Positions 1 to 5,049 of a DNA stretch of 5,113 nucleotides are shown piece by piece. The first letter of the stretch is position 1. Every line of letters starts with the position of its first letter. Position numbers and translations under genes: made by a program. The stretch is from Candidatus Nanohaloarchaea archaeon (GTDB lineage Archaea > EX4484-52 > GLR71): contig JAUVES010000059.1 of the NCBI GenBank assembly GCA_030594675.1, positions 1 through 5,113 of the forward strand, in the 5' to 3' direction. The notes below the pieces were generated by a model. The model searched no databases. It had not been told where the DNA came from and worked only from the letters and a program-made list of their open reading frames with translations.

Positions 1-609
1 CTTGTCAATCTTCCGGGAATCAAGATGTCTGGCAGGAAAGGAAGATATATTACTTTTGATTATGTTCTTGATGAAGCAATCAGCAAGGCTTATGAGGTTG
101 TCAATGAAAAGAATCCTGGTCTGCCAGATAAAGAGAAAAAGATGATTTCAACAATTGTAGGAAAAGGTGCTGTGATATATTCAATACTTAAGGTTGAGGC
201 AAGGAAAGATGTCACTTTTGATATGGATGAAGCGCTTGATTTTAATGGAAATTCTGCACCTTATATACAATACACTTATGCACGGGCGAAAAGCATTCTC
301 AGAAAAGCAGGAAAGATAAAGAAATATGATGCTGGAAACCTTGTTAATGAGCAGGAACAGAGAGTTTTGAAGAGGCTTTCTGCATTCCCTGAGATTGTGA
401 AATCTGCTGGAGATTATGTATCACCACATATCATATGCAACTATCTTTTTGAGCTGGCTCAGGAATTCAATAATTTCTATAATTCCACTCCTATCCTCAA
501 AGGCGATGCGGGTTTGAAAGATGCAAGGCTTGCGCTTGTATTGTCTGTTGCGCAGGTCATTAAGATTGGGTTAGGCATTCTGGAAATAGAGTCTCTGGAG
601 AAGATGTAG
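1..609 (+). CDS. argS: Arginyl-tRNA synthetase, C-terminal part (5' truncated by window edge)
   Basis: This class I synthetase attaches arginine to tRNA-Arg in the cytoplasm using ATP. The reading frame is open from base 1, so 202 C-terminal residues are visible; the HIGH motif and most of the catalytic core lie outside the window. Residues 8-14 read KMSGRKG, the KMSKS-type loop that binds ATP. The DALR anticodon-binding helical domain follows, with the family signature YIQYTYARAKSIL beginning near residue 88. The tail, with SPHIICNYLFELAQEFNNFY and the closing residues ESLEKM, matches the usual ArgRS C-terminus, so the 3' end is complete. The ATG at base 25 is an internal methionine (the M of KMSGRKG) and not a start. 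The last 50 bp overlap the end of the opposite-strand gene at 560-1336. The identification is firm. Confidence 0.96.
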   Translation, partial: LVNLPGIKMSGRKGRYITFDYVLDEAISKAYEVVNEKNPGLPDKEKKMISTIVGKGAVIYSILKVEARKDVTFDMDEALDFNGNSAPYIQYTYARAKSILRKAGKIKKYDAGNLVNEQEQRVLKRLSAFPEIVKSAGDYVSPHIICNYLFELAQEFNNFYNSTPILKGDAGLKDARLALVLSVAQVIKIGLGILEIESLEKM

Positions 610-1336
610 CTTTTGAAGACAAGGCTGACATGTTGTTTTTTATGCGTTTAAAAAGTTTCTTTGAAGCTGTCAGTTGAAATGGGTCTGATTCTTTTGCTTT
701 TTTCTTCTGTTTCTTTGAGATTATTTTTTCATTTCTTAGAATTGTAAGCTCCTGATCAATAAAATATTTCAGGATATTTAAATTTTCAATATCAAAGGTG
801 TTATAATTAAAATATAATCCATAAAGATCAATAATATCTCCCTGATTAAAATGTTCTCTTTTAGGGTATGAAAGCTGAAAAATGAGAGCATCTATGTTTT
901 CTTTAAAAGGCTCATCCATCATATTTTTGTTAAGAACAGCCATATATGTTAAATATTTTGTAATATCAAAAAAGTCTGCATAATTTTCTCCTTTTATGAA
1001 AAAATCGGATGAATTCTCTGTAATTGATACAATCCGGTATGTATCATAAGATGTCGGCTCCTTATCTTCATCTTTAAGTTCTGCCTGGACAGAAAATATT
1101 TGTCTTGCGCCCGGAGAATCAAAAGAGTATGACCAGCCGGCATAACCTATCTGTTCCAGCAGACTATAAAATGTTCTATTGAGATTAGGATGCAACCATT
1201 CTGCAAGAGATATTTTTGTTGATGATTCCATATTGCTTATGAATTTATCTATGAAATCATAAACTTCAGTCTTTAGATTTTTGCTATTCATGAAGGGCGT
1301 ATACATAGTGTTTTTTTGATATGTTTTTGTTGCCAT
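560..1336 (-). CDS. Hypothetical protein, 258 aa, AT-rich, basic C-terminal region
   Basis: I do not recognise this family. The protein appears soluble, with no signal peptide or clear membrane segment. It is rich in aromatic residues (for example EQIGYAGWSYSFDSPGARQ near residue 60-80 and DLYGLYFNYNTFD in the second half). Residues of about 201-233 form a strongly basic stretch with runs such as KKQKKKAK and KKLFKRIKNN, which could contact nucleic acid, but that is only a guess. The ATG at 1336 is favoured because a TATA-like box is centred about 27 bp before it, predicting a leaderless mRNA. The gene diverges from trm56 and runs tail to tail into argS; its last 16 or so residues are read antisense to the argS 3' end. 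Bases 781-840 contain only 11 G or C in 60, well below the neighbouring tRNA genes. It may be an acquired or lineage-specific gene. That it is coding is likely from its length, not proven. Confidence 0.75.
   Translation of the reverse strand: MATKTYQKNTMYTPFMNSKNLKTEVYDFIDKFISNMESSTKISLAEWLHPNLNRTFYSLLEQIGYAGWSYSFDSPGARQIFSVQAELKDEDKEPTSYDTYRIVSITENSSDFFIKGENYADFFDITKYLTYMAVLNKNMMDEPFKENIDALIFQLSYPKREHFNQGDIIDLYGLYFNYNTFDIENLNILKYFIDQELTILRNEKIISKKQKKKAKESDPFQLTASKKLFKRIKNNMSALSSKATSSPETLFPECLTQS
636..641 (+). terminator. Possible T-run terminator for argS
   Basis: A run of six T residues lies 27-32 bases after the argS stop codon on the plus strand. Archaeal RNA polymerase commonly stops at T-rich runs without a hairpin, so this is a reasonable argS terminator. 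It sits inside the opposite-strand coding region, where it reads as lysine codons, so it could simply be coding sequence. Confidence 0.3.
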
Positions 1337-1359
1337 GAGATTGTATTATATGGATTAAC

Positions 1360-1368
1360 TTTAAAAAA
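1360..1368 (-). promoter_or_regulatory. TATA-like box for the 258-aa gene
   Basis: On the minus strand this reads TTTTTTAAA and is centred about 27 bp before the ATG at 1336. Archaeal TATA boxes sit about 26-27 bp before the transcription start, so transcription should begin at or next to the A of the ATG, giving a leaderless mRNA. No Shine-Dalgarno sequence precedes the ATG, which agrees. The upstream BRE element is not clear. Confidence 0.45.
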
Positions 1369-1380
1369 CTTAAAAAAGAC

Positions 1381-1394
1381 CCAAACTATAAAAA
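1381..1394 (+). promoter_or_regulatory. BRE plus TATA box for trm56
   Basis: CCAAA followed by CTATAAAAA looks like an archaeal BRE/TATA pair. The TATA part (1386-1394) is centred 27 bp before the ATG at 1417, so the transcript is predicted to start at the start codon itself. This promoter and the one at 1360-1368 share an 80-bp divergent region (1337-1416), so the two genes could be co-regulated or compete for TBP/TFB binding. Confidence 0.6.
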
Positions 1395-1416
1395 ATTAAT
1401 CTCCAAAAGTGATATT

Positions 1417-1947
1417 ATGATAACATTACTTCGGCTCGGGCACAGGCTGGGACGGGATTCAAGGGTAACTACTCATTGCGGTCTTGTGGCAAGGGCATTC
1501 GGTGCAGGCAGGATAATACTTTCCGGAGACTATGACAAGAAGATTGTGGACAGCCTCAAAGGAGTCTCTGAACAGTGGGGCGGAGATTTTGAAGTTGAAT
1601 ATGACAAGCAGTGGATGAAGATTATCAAGAGGTTCAAGGACGAGGGTGCTGTTGTTGTCCATCTTACTATGTACGGCATGAACCTTCCTGATAAGATTGA
1701 TGAGATAAGAAAGACCTGCAAAGGCAAGGATATGCTTGTTATTGTCGGGTCGCAGAAGGTGCCAGGAGAGGTGTATCATCTTTCAAATTACAATATCGCT
1801 GTGGGAAACACTCCTCATTCTGAGATTTCTGCTCTTGCTATTTTTCTTGACAGGTTCTTTGAAGGGAAACAGCTTGATAAGAAGCAGGAAAATGGTAAGA
1901 TATCTATAATACCTCAGGAAAGAGGTAAGAAGACTGTTGAAGAGTGA
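1417..1947 (+). CDS. trm56: tRNA (cytidine(56)-2'-O)-methyltransferase, aTrm56
   Basis: This archaeal SPOUT-class enzyme transfers a methyl group from S-adenosylmethionine to the 2'-OH of C56 in the T-loop of tRNAs, which stabilises the D-loop/T-loop contact. The 176-residue length is normal for the family. Family blocks run through the protein: LRLGHRLGRDSRVTTH at 5-20 followed by LVARAFGA, VHLTMYGMNLP at 81-91, and the knotted SAM-binding end IVGSQKVPGEVYHLSNYNIAVG at 109-130 (shown here only as its block limits), followed by PHSE at 133-136 and FLDRFFEG at 143-150. From memory, most homologues have E where this one has Q113; that is a minor difference. The tail has IPQERGKK, also typical. 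A BRE/TATA pair 27 bp upstream predicts a leaderless mRNA; GTGAT at 1409-1413 is probably outside the transcript. The gene converges on taw1 with a single base between stop codons. Confidence 0.95.
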   Translation: MITLLRLGHRLGRDSRVTTHCGLVARAFGAGRIILSGDYDKKIVDSLKGVSEQWGGDFEVEYDKQWMKIIKRFKDEGAVVVHLTMYGMNLPDKIDEIRKTCKGKDMLVIVGSQKVPGEVYHLSNYNIAVGNTPHSEISALAIFLDRFFEGKQLDKKQENGKISIIPQERGKKTVEE

Positions 1948-1951
1948 GTCA
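1945..1951. other. Palindromic double stop TGAGTCA joining trm56 and taw1
   Basis: TGA at 1945-1947 ends trm56 on the plus strand. TGA read on the minus strand at 1951-1949 ends taw1. The single base between them makes a 7-bp palindrome-like TGAGTCA. No intergenic terminator is possible here, so each transcript must extend into the antisense of the other gene. Confidence 0.9.
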
Positions 1952-2857
1952 TCTTTTCAGCAATACTACACGACTTGGCCTGCTTTCGTCTGTGATTTTG
2001 TAAGAGAGTTCTTTTTCTAGTTTTTGTGAGAACTCTTTTACTTCTTCATGGAGAGGCATTGCTTCTCTTGGGAGGCGATGCTTTGAGAAACCGACGTGCA
2101 TGTAAGCTTTTAGTTCTATATATTTTGGGTCTATCTTTTCTATTATCTTTGCGTATTCTTTTATGTGAGACATGTTCAGGCCTTTTATAAGAGTCAATCG
2201 GACCACTTTTCTTGTGTTGAATGTTGACATGATATCTACTGTATCTGTGAATCGTTCCCAGTAATCTTTGAATTGCGGATTATCTATTTTCTTATATAGC
2301 TCTTTTGTCGGGGCATCTACAGAAAGATATAGCTGGTATGGCTTTTCCATATTTTTTAATCTATTTGGGAATTGGCCGTTTGTGACAAGGAAGGTTGTCA
2401 TGCCTCTTTTTTTACATAAGGCGATCAGGTCGCTTAGAAGGGGATATGAAGTCGGTTCTCCAGATAGAGATATTGCGACCTGGTTGGGATTCTGTGCTTC
2501 TCTGAACTTTTTCATATCTGTGCCTTCGAATCCTTTGAAGCCAGTCAAGAGCTTTCTCTGTGCTGCTATTGCCCCATCAAGTATCTCTTCTGGCGTGTCT
2601 ATCTTTTCTGTTATTTCTGAACCTAAGGTCCGCTCTGTTGCCCGCCAGCAGAAAACACACCTGTTAGGACACCATGAAACTGCTGGTGTCATCTGTAGGC
2701 ATCTGTGACTTTTTATTCCATAGAATTTTTCCTTGTAGCAGACACCTTCATTTCTCAGGCTTTTTTTTGTCCATGTGCAAAGCTTTACTGCAGAATGATT
2801 CCCTATGATACGGTATTGCTGCTTTTCAAGAAGAAGGCTTATGTTTTCAGGGAGCAT
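1949..2857 (-). CDS. taw1: tRNA-Phe 4-demethylwyosine synthase (radical SAM, TYW1/Taw1)
   Basis: This enzyme uses S-adenosylmethionine, two iron-sulfur clusters and pyruvate to convert m1G37 of tRNA-Phe into 4-demethylwyosine, the first tricyclic step toward wyosine bases. Counting from the ATG at 2857, the radical-SAM cysteines are C63, C67 and C70 in WCPNRCVFCWRATE. A second cysteine set, C27, C40 and C53, has the 13-residue spacing of the second cluster in the Methanocaldococcus enzyme. K42 lies where a lysine has been proposed to bind pyruvate. Later blocks include SLSGEPTSYP and FLVTNGQFP. The 302-residue length suits the flavodoxin-free archaeal form. An in-frame GTG at 2866 is a possible start, but the ATG is preceded at 4 bases by GTGAT and begins MLPENIS, which resembles homologues as I recall them. 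Only 12 bp separate it from the rnz stop, so the two are probably co-transcribed. Confidence 0.96.
   Translation of the reverse strand: MLPENISLLLEKQQYRIIGNHSAVKLCTWTKKSLRNEGVCYKEKFYGIKSHRCLQMTPAVSWCPNRCVFCWRATERTLGSEITEKIDTPEEILDGAIAAQRKLLTGFKGFEGTDMKKFREAQNPNQVAISLSGEPTSYPLLSDLIALCKKRGMTTFLVTNGQFPNRLKNMEKPYQLYLSVDAPTKELYKKIDNPQFKDYWERFTDTVDIMSTFNTRKVVRLTLIKGLNMSHIKEYAKIIEKIDPKYIELKAYMHVGFSKHRLPREAMPLHEEVKEFSQKLEKELSYKITDESRPSRVVLLKR
2002..2039 (+). terminator. Hairpin and T-runs after trm56, inside taw1 (weak candidate)
   Basis: The arms at 2002-2012 and 2029-2039 pair over 11 positions, one of them a G-U, around a 16-base T-rich loop holding CTTTTT and GTTTTT. It begins about 55 bases after the trm56 stop on the plus strand. 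The T-runs could end the trm56 transcript inside antisense taw1 sequence. Because it lies in conserved coding sequence it may be coincidental. Confidence 0.25.
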
Positions 2858-2861
2858 GAGA

Positions 2862-2866
2862 ATCAC
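2862..2866 (-). promoter_or_regulatory. Ribosome binding site deciding the taw1 start
   Basis: On the minus strand GTGAT follows the rnz stop codon by three bases and lies four bases before the ATG at 2857. It matches the GGTGAT part of the archaeal Shine-Dalgarno sequence. This fits a downstream operon gene and favours ATG 2857 over GTG 2866, since the GTG would itself be part of this site. Confidence 0.5.
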
Positions 2867-2869
2867 TTT

Positions 2870-3781
2870 TTATTTTACTTCGTATTCTAAAAAATCGTGA
2901 GCAAGTGTTGTGTTTTTGAAGACTTTTTTTGCCTCATCCAACAGTATTTTGGGGTCTGTATTGTCTTTTCCTTTCTGATACCTGCGGCTTATGTGGGTAA
3001 GGACAAGATGTTTGACATTGGCTTTCTTTGCTATTGTTGCTGCATCTTTTGCTGTGGAGTGGCCTATTTCATCTATGTGATCCTTGTTTGAGGCAAAGGT
3101 TGAGTCATGTATCAGGATGTCTGCATCTTTTGCATATTTTATGACATTAGGGTCATATTTGGTGTCACCTGTGTATGCTATCTTTCTTCCAGGAAGGTAT
3201 TCTATTATATCTTCGGGTGCTATTTTTTTACCTTTGAATGTGATTGTCTTGCCATCTTTTAGCTTTCCTATCAGAGGGCTTGTCTTTAGCCCTAATTTTT
3301 CTGCCTTTTTCATGTCTGCGCGAATCCTCTGGTTTTCTTCAAGGACATATCCTAAAGAGGGTATTCTGTGCGTCACTTCAAAAGATGTGACTTTGTAGCC
3401 ATCTCCTTCTATTACGAAACCGTCGTTCATCTCTATAATCTCTATGTTGAAGCTTCTTGTGAAGTAACCGATTGTCAGGAGCTGTTCAAGGAATTCTGAT
3501 GTCTTTCTCGGACCGTATACATAGAGAGGTGTCTTTCTTCCCTCAAGAGACATTGTCTGGATAAGACCCATGATGCCTGCGAAGTGGTCTGCATGCCAGT
3601 GGGTGATGAAAATTCGGTTTATCTTCATGAATTTGAGCCCCTTGTCCATGAGCTGTCTCTGAGTCCCCTCGCCGCAGTCAAAAAGGATTCTTTCGCCTTT
3701 GAACATTATGAATATTGAGGGCAGGTTTCTTTCCCTTGTAGGTATGCTGGCACTTGTGCCAAGAAAAACTAATTTTATCAT
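2870..3781 (-). CDS. rnz: Ribonuclease Z (tRNA 3' processing endonuclease)
   Basis: This zinc-dependent metallo-beta-lactamase-fold nuclease cuts precursor tRNAs just after the discriminator base, leaving the end to which CCA is added. At 303 residues it is the normal short form (RNase Z-S), which acts as a dimer. Visible motifs in order are LGTSASIPT at 7-15, FDCGEGTQRQL at 34-44, the metal-binding HWHADH at 61-66, YGP at 89-91 in the flexible exosite arm that grips tRNA, H138 in VTHRIPS, GDT at 205-207 with metal ligand D206, HDSTF at 225-229, GHST at 240-243 and LTHISRRY at 261-268 with H263. All expected catalytic residues are present. A TATA-like box about 27 bp before the ATG and the absence of a Shine-Dalgarno sequence suggest a leaderless mRNA that continues into taw1. 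Confidence 0.97.
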   Translation of the reverse strand: MIKLVFLGTSASIPTRERNLPSIFIMFKGERILFDCGEGTQRQLMDKGLKFMKINRIFITHWHADHFAGIMGLIQTMSLEGRKTPLYVYGPRKTSEFLEQLLTIGYFTRSFNIEIIEMNDGFVIEGDGYKVTSFEVTHRIPSLGYVLEENQRIRADMKKAEKLGLKTSPLIGKLKDGKTITFKGKKIAPEDIIEYLPGRKIAYTGDTKYDPNVIKYAKDADILIHDSTFASNKDHIDEIGHSTAKDAATIAKKANVKHLVLTHISRRYQKGKDNTDPKILLDEAKKVFKNTTLAHDFLEYEVK

Positions 3782-3803
3782 ACTGTGAATTTGTTGGTTA
3801 AGG

Positions 3804-3811
3804 TTTAAAAA
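3804..3811 (-). promoter_or_regulatory. TATA-like box for rnz-taw1
   Basis: The minus strand reads TTTTTAAA, centred about 27 bp before the rnz ATG at 3781. This predicts transcription starting at the start codon. The upstream sequence is T-rich with no clear BRE, so the exact element is uncertain. Confidence 0.4.
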
Positions 3812-3854
3812 GATTAAAAATTAGAGATTTATGTATTTTTTGATAATAGTAAGA

Positions 3855-3862
3855 TTTATAAT
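3855..3862 (+). promoter_or_regulatory. TATA-like box for the 178-aa gene
   Basis: TTTATAAT preceded by AAGA could be the promoter and would put the transcript start near 3885, giving a leader of about 26 bases that contains the GGGGGT ribosome site. An alternative is CTATAAG at 3877-3883, which would start the mRNA near 3907 and exclude that site. The first fits better with the ribosome site being used. Confidence 0.4.
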
Positions 3863-3899
3863 TATTTAATGTTAACCTATAAGTAGTACTTTAAGATTA

Positions 3900-3905
3900 G
3901 GGGGT
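3900..3905 (+). promoter_or_regulatory. Shine-Dalgarno sequence of the 178-aa gene
   Basis: GGGGGT lies five bases before the ATG at 3911. It can pair with the ACCUCC of archaeal 16S rRNA with one G-U wobble. It supports 3911 as the start over the in-frame methionine 16 codons in. Confidence 0.55.
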
Positions 3906-3910
3906 AAAGT

Positions 3911-4447
3911 ATGGAAAGACAGACATTTATTTCAGAATTTGTTAATGAAGAAGGAATGGCAATGAAAATATACAAACAACATAATAAGATCACTGATAAA
4001 AAATATGGCTTGATACATTATCATGTATTCCTTGCCAGAAATCCTGAAGATAATGATGAAGAATTTAATAGATATAAACCTGATGACATAATACTTGCAA
4101 TCATAGAAGATAAAAAATTCATAAATTTTGAAAGTTTTTGCTATTTACCTGAAGATTTAGACATATCAGATATTGAACAGGAATTGTCTGAAGAAGATAT
4201 ATATAACATCATAAAGAAAAAATTTCAACATACAAAAGACATAAATACAGATTATAAAATACTCCAGAAATGGTATTCTGATATAAACGATGGTGTAAAT
4301 CTTACTTCTGAAATGAAAGAATTCAGAGAAGGAAATATACCTAAACCTTTTGAAATAAAAACAGCAGGCTCGCGCCTTTTTCCTGAAGATTTAAAAAAGA
4401 TTGAAGAAGATAAAAAAAGAAAAGACGCTACAAAAATTTTTGATTAA
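3911..4447 (+). CDS. Hypothetical acidic protein, 178 aa, very AT-rich
   Basis: I do not recognise this protein. It looks soluble and strongly charged, with many D, E and K residues and no signal peptide or membrane segment. The first third (residues 1-45) carries KYGLIHYHVFLARNPED; the middle has the acidic LPEDLDISDIEQELSEEDIY around residues 76-98; and the last 40 residues are charged, including LKKIEEDKKRKDATK. There is one cysteine and no obvious catalytic motif. Bases 4081-4140 have only 13 G or C in 60, against 27 of 60 in trm56 at 1741-1800. The gene has its own promoter and ribosome site, diverges from rnz and converges on endA, with stop codons six bases apart. It splits two minus-strand tRNA-processing genes, which suggests a later insertion. 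A lineage-specific gene is the most that can be said. Confidence 0.78.
   Translation: MERQTFISEFVNEEGMAMKIYKQHNKITDKKYGLIHYHVFLARNPEDNDEEFNRYKPDDIILAIIEDKKFINFESFCYLPEDLDISDIEQELSEEDIYNIIKKKFQHTKDINTDYKILQKWYSDINDGVNLTSEMKEFREGNIPKPFEIKTAGSRLFPEDLKKIEEDKKRKDATKIFD
4412..4418 (-). terminator. T-run terminator candidate for endA
   Basis: On the minus strand seven T residues occur about 40 bases after the endA stop, with six more at 4398-4393. Such T-runs are typical archaeal terminators. They are encoded by the lysine codons at the end of the 178-residue gene, so the low-GC coding sequence may be the real reason for them. Confidence 0.35.
4432..4441. terminator. A5T5 palindrome at the convergent gene ends
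   Basis: AAAAATTTTT sits just before the stop codon of the 178-residue gene and 13-22 bases beyond the endA stop. It offers a five-T run on both strands and could serve as a weak two-way terminator. A chance product of AT-rich lysine-isoleucine-phenylalanine codons is possible. Confidence 0.3.
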
Positions 4448-4453
4448 ATAATC

Positions 4454-5023
4454 TTACGGCCTTATCCTTGTTATTACATAATATGTGACATCGCCTTCTT
4501 CGTCTACTACTGCAAGAAGCGCTTTTGCCCTTATATTCTGGCTGAGCCTTACATATCTTGACCATTCCTGGTATGAATGTGCGTAGTTTTCAGGCACTGC
4601 GTGGACGTTGTATTTTGTGTGCTCTTTAAGCTCTTTTGAGCCCTGCTTGTATGGGTTTACGCCTCTGTCATATACTCTGAAGTGGGTGCCGAACTTGAAG
4701 CCTGACTTGACTATGAAACCGCGATTTCTTAAGTCCCTGTAGACTGTGTATTTCTGGGGGAATTCTGGATCCATTTCGCAGCATAGGGTGTAGAATTTCT
4801 TGACTGTGAGCTTCTTCTTTTTGTCAATTATGTCTATATGGCCTCTTTCAATCAGAAGCATTGCATCTTCCAGGCTTAGCTGAAGGTATGAAATCTTTTC
4901 CTCTTCTATGAATTTGCCGAAGAATTTCTCTTCAAAAATTGTTTTCTGCTCTTCTTCATCCCATATTATTAACTTGTTTTTTAGTAATTCTGCAGTGGCC
5001 ATAACTTCTTTGTTATTGTCCAT
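4454..5023 (-). CDS. endA: tRNA-splicing endonuclease EndA (homotetramer type)
   Basis: This nuclease cuts bulge-helix-bulge structures in precursor tRNAs and rRNAs to remove archaeal introns. From the ATG at 5023 it has 189 residues, close to the roughly 180 of alpha4-type enzymes in which one polypeptide holds an N-terminal domain and the catalytic domain. The catalytic triad is visible: Y118 in GTHFRVY, H135 in KEHTKYNVHAV and K167 in NIRAKALLAVVDEEGD. The frame extends upstream to an ATG at 5074, but that would put 17 residues across the tRNA-Phe gene. The ATG at 5023 is preceded by a strong AGGAGGTT and is clearly the start. With only 26 bp to the tRNA 3' end, the gene is probably transcribed together with tRNA-Phe. 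Confidence 0.95.
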   Translation of the reverse strand: MDNNKEVMATAELLKNKLIIWDEEEQKTIFEEKFFGKFIEEEKISYLQLSLEDAMLLIERGHIDIIDKKKKLTVKKFYTLCCEMDPEFPQKYTVYRDLRNRGFIVKSGFKFGTHFRVYDRGVNPYKQGSKELKEHTKYNVHAVPENYAHSYQEWSRYVRLSQNIRAKALLAVVDEEGDVTYYVITRIRP

Positions 5024-5030
5024 TTCTGCC

Positions 5031-5038
5031 AACCTCCT
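5031..5038 (-). promoter_or_regulatory. Strong Shine-Dalgarno sequence of endA
   Basis: The minus strand reads AGGAGGTT seven bases before the ATG at 5023. It is the only near-perfect ribosome site in the window. It fixes the endA start and fits an mRNA with a leader, as expected if the 5' end is made by cleavage behind tRNA-Phe. Confidence 0.85.
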
Positions 5039-5049
5039 ATGATTATGAA

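Noticed and set aside
25..609. Complete 194-residue gene beginning at the ATG of base 25
   Set aside because: The frame is open to base 1 and the ATG is the methionine of the KMSGRKG loop of ArgRS, so it is a truncated argS.
1459..1779. 106-residue minus-strand reading frame within trm56, and a shorter one at 1530-1727
   Set aside because: Both lie fully inside the strongly recognised trm56 gene, with no promoter, ribosome site or family resemblance.
2268..2890. Plus-strand reading frames of 146 and 61 residues opposite taw1
   Set aside because: They are antisense to conserved taw1 motifs including the cysteine cluster, and have no start signals.
2897..3398. Plus-strand frames of 64 and 104 residues opposite rnz, with hydrophobic stretches resembling membrane segments
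   Set aside because: The hydrophobicity is the expected antisense reading of charged rnz codons; no promoter or ribosome site supports them.
3782..3910. Possible small gene, riboswitch or RNA in the 129-bp region between rnz and the 178-residue gene
   Set aside because: It is AT-rich with TATA-like elements for the two divergent genes; I see no stable structured element or coding frame.
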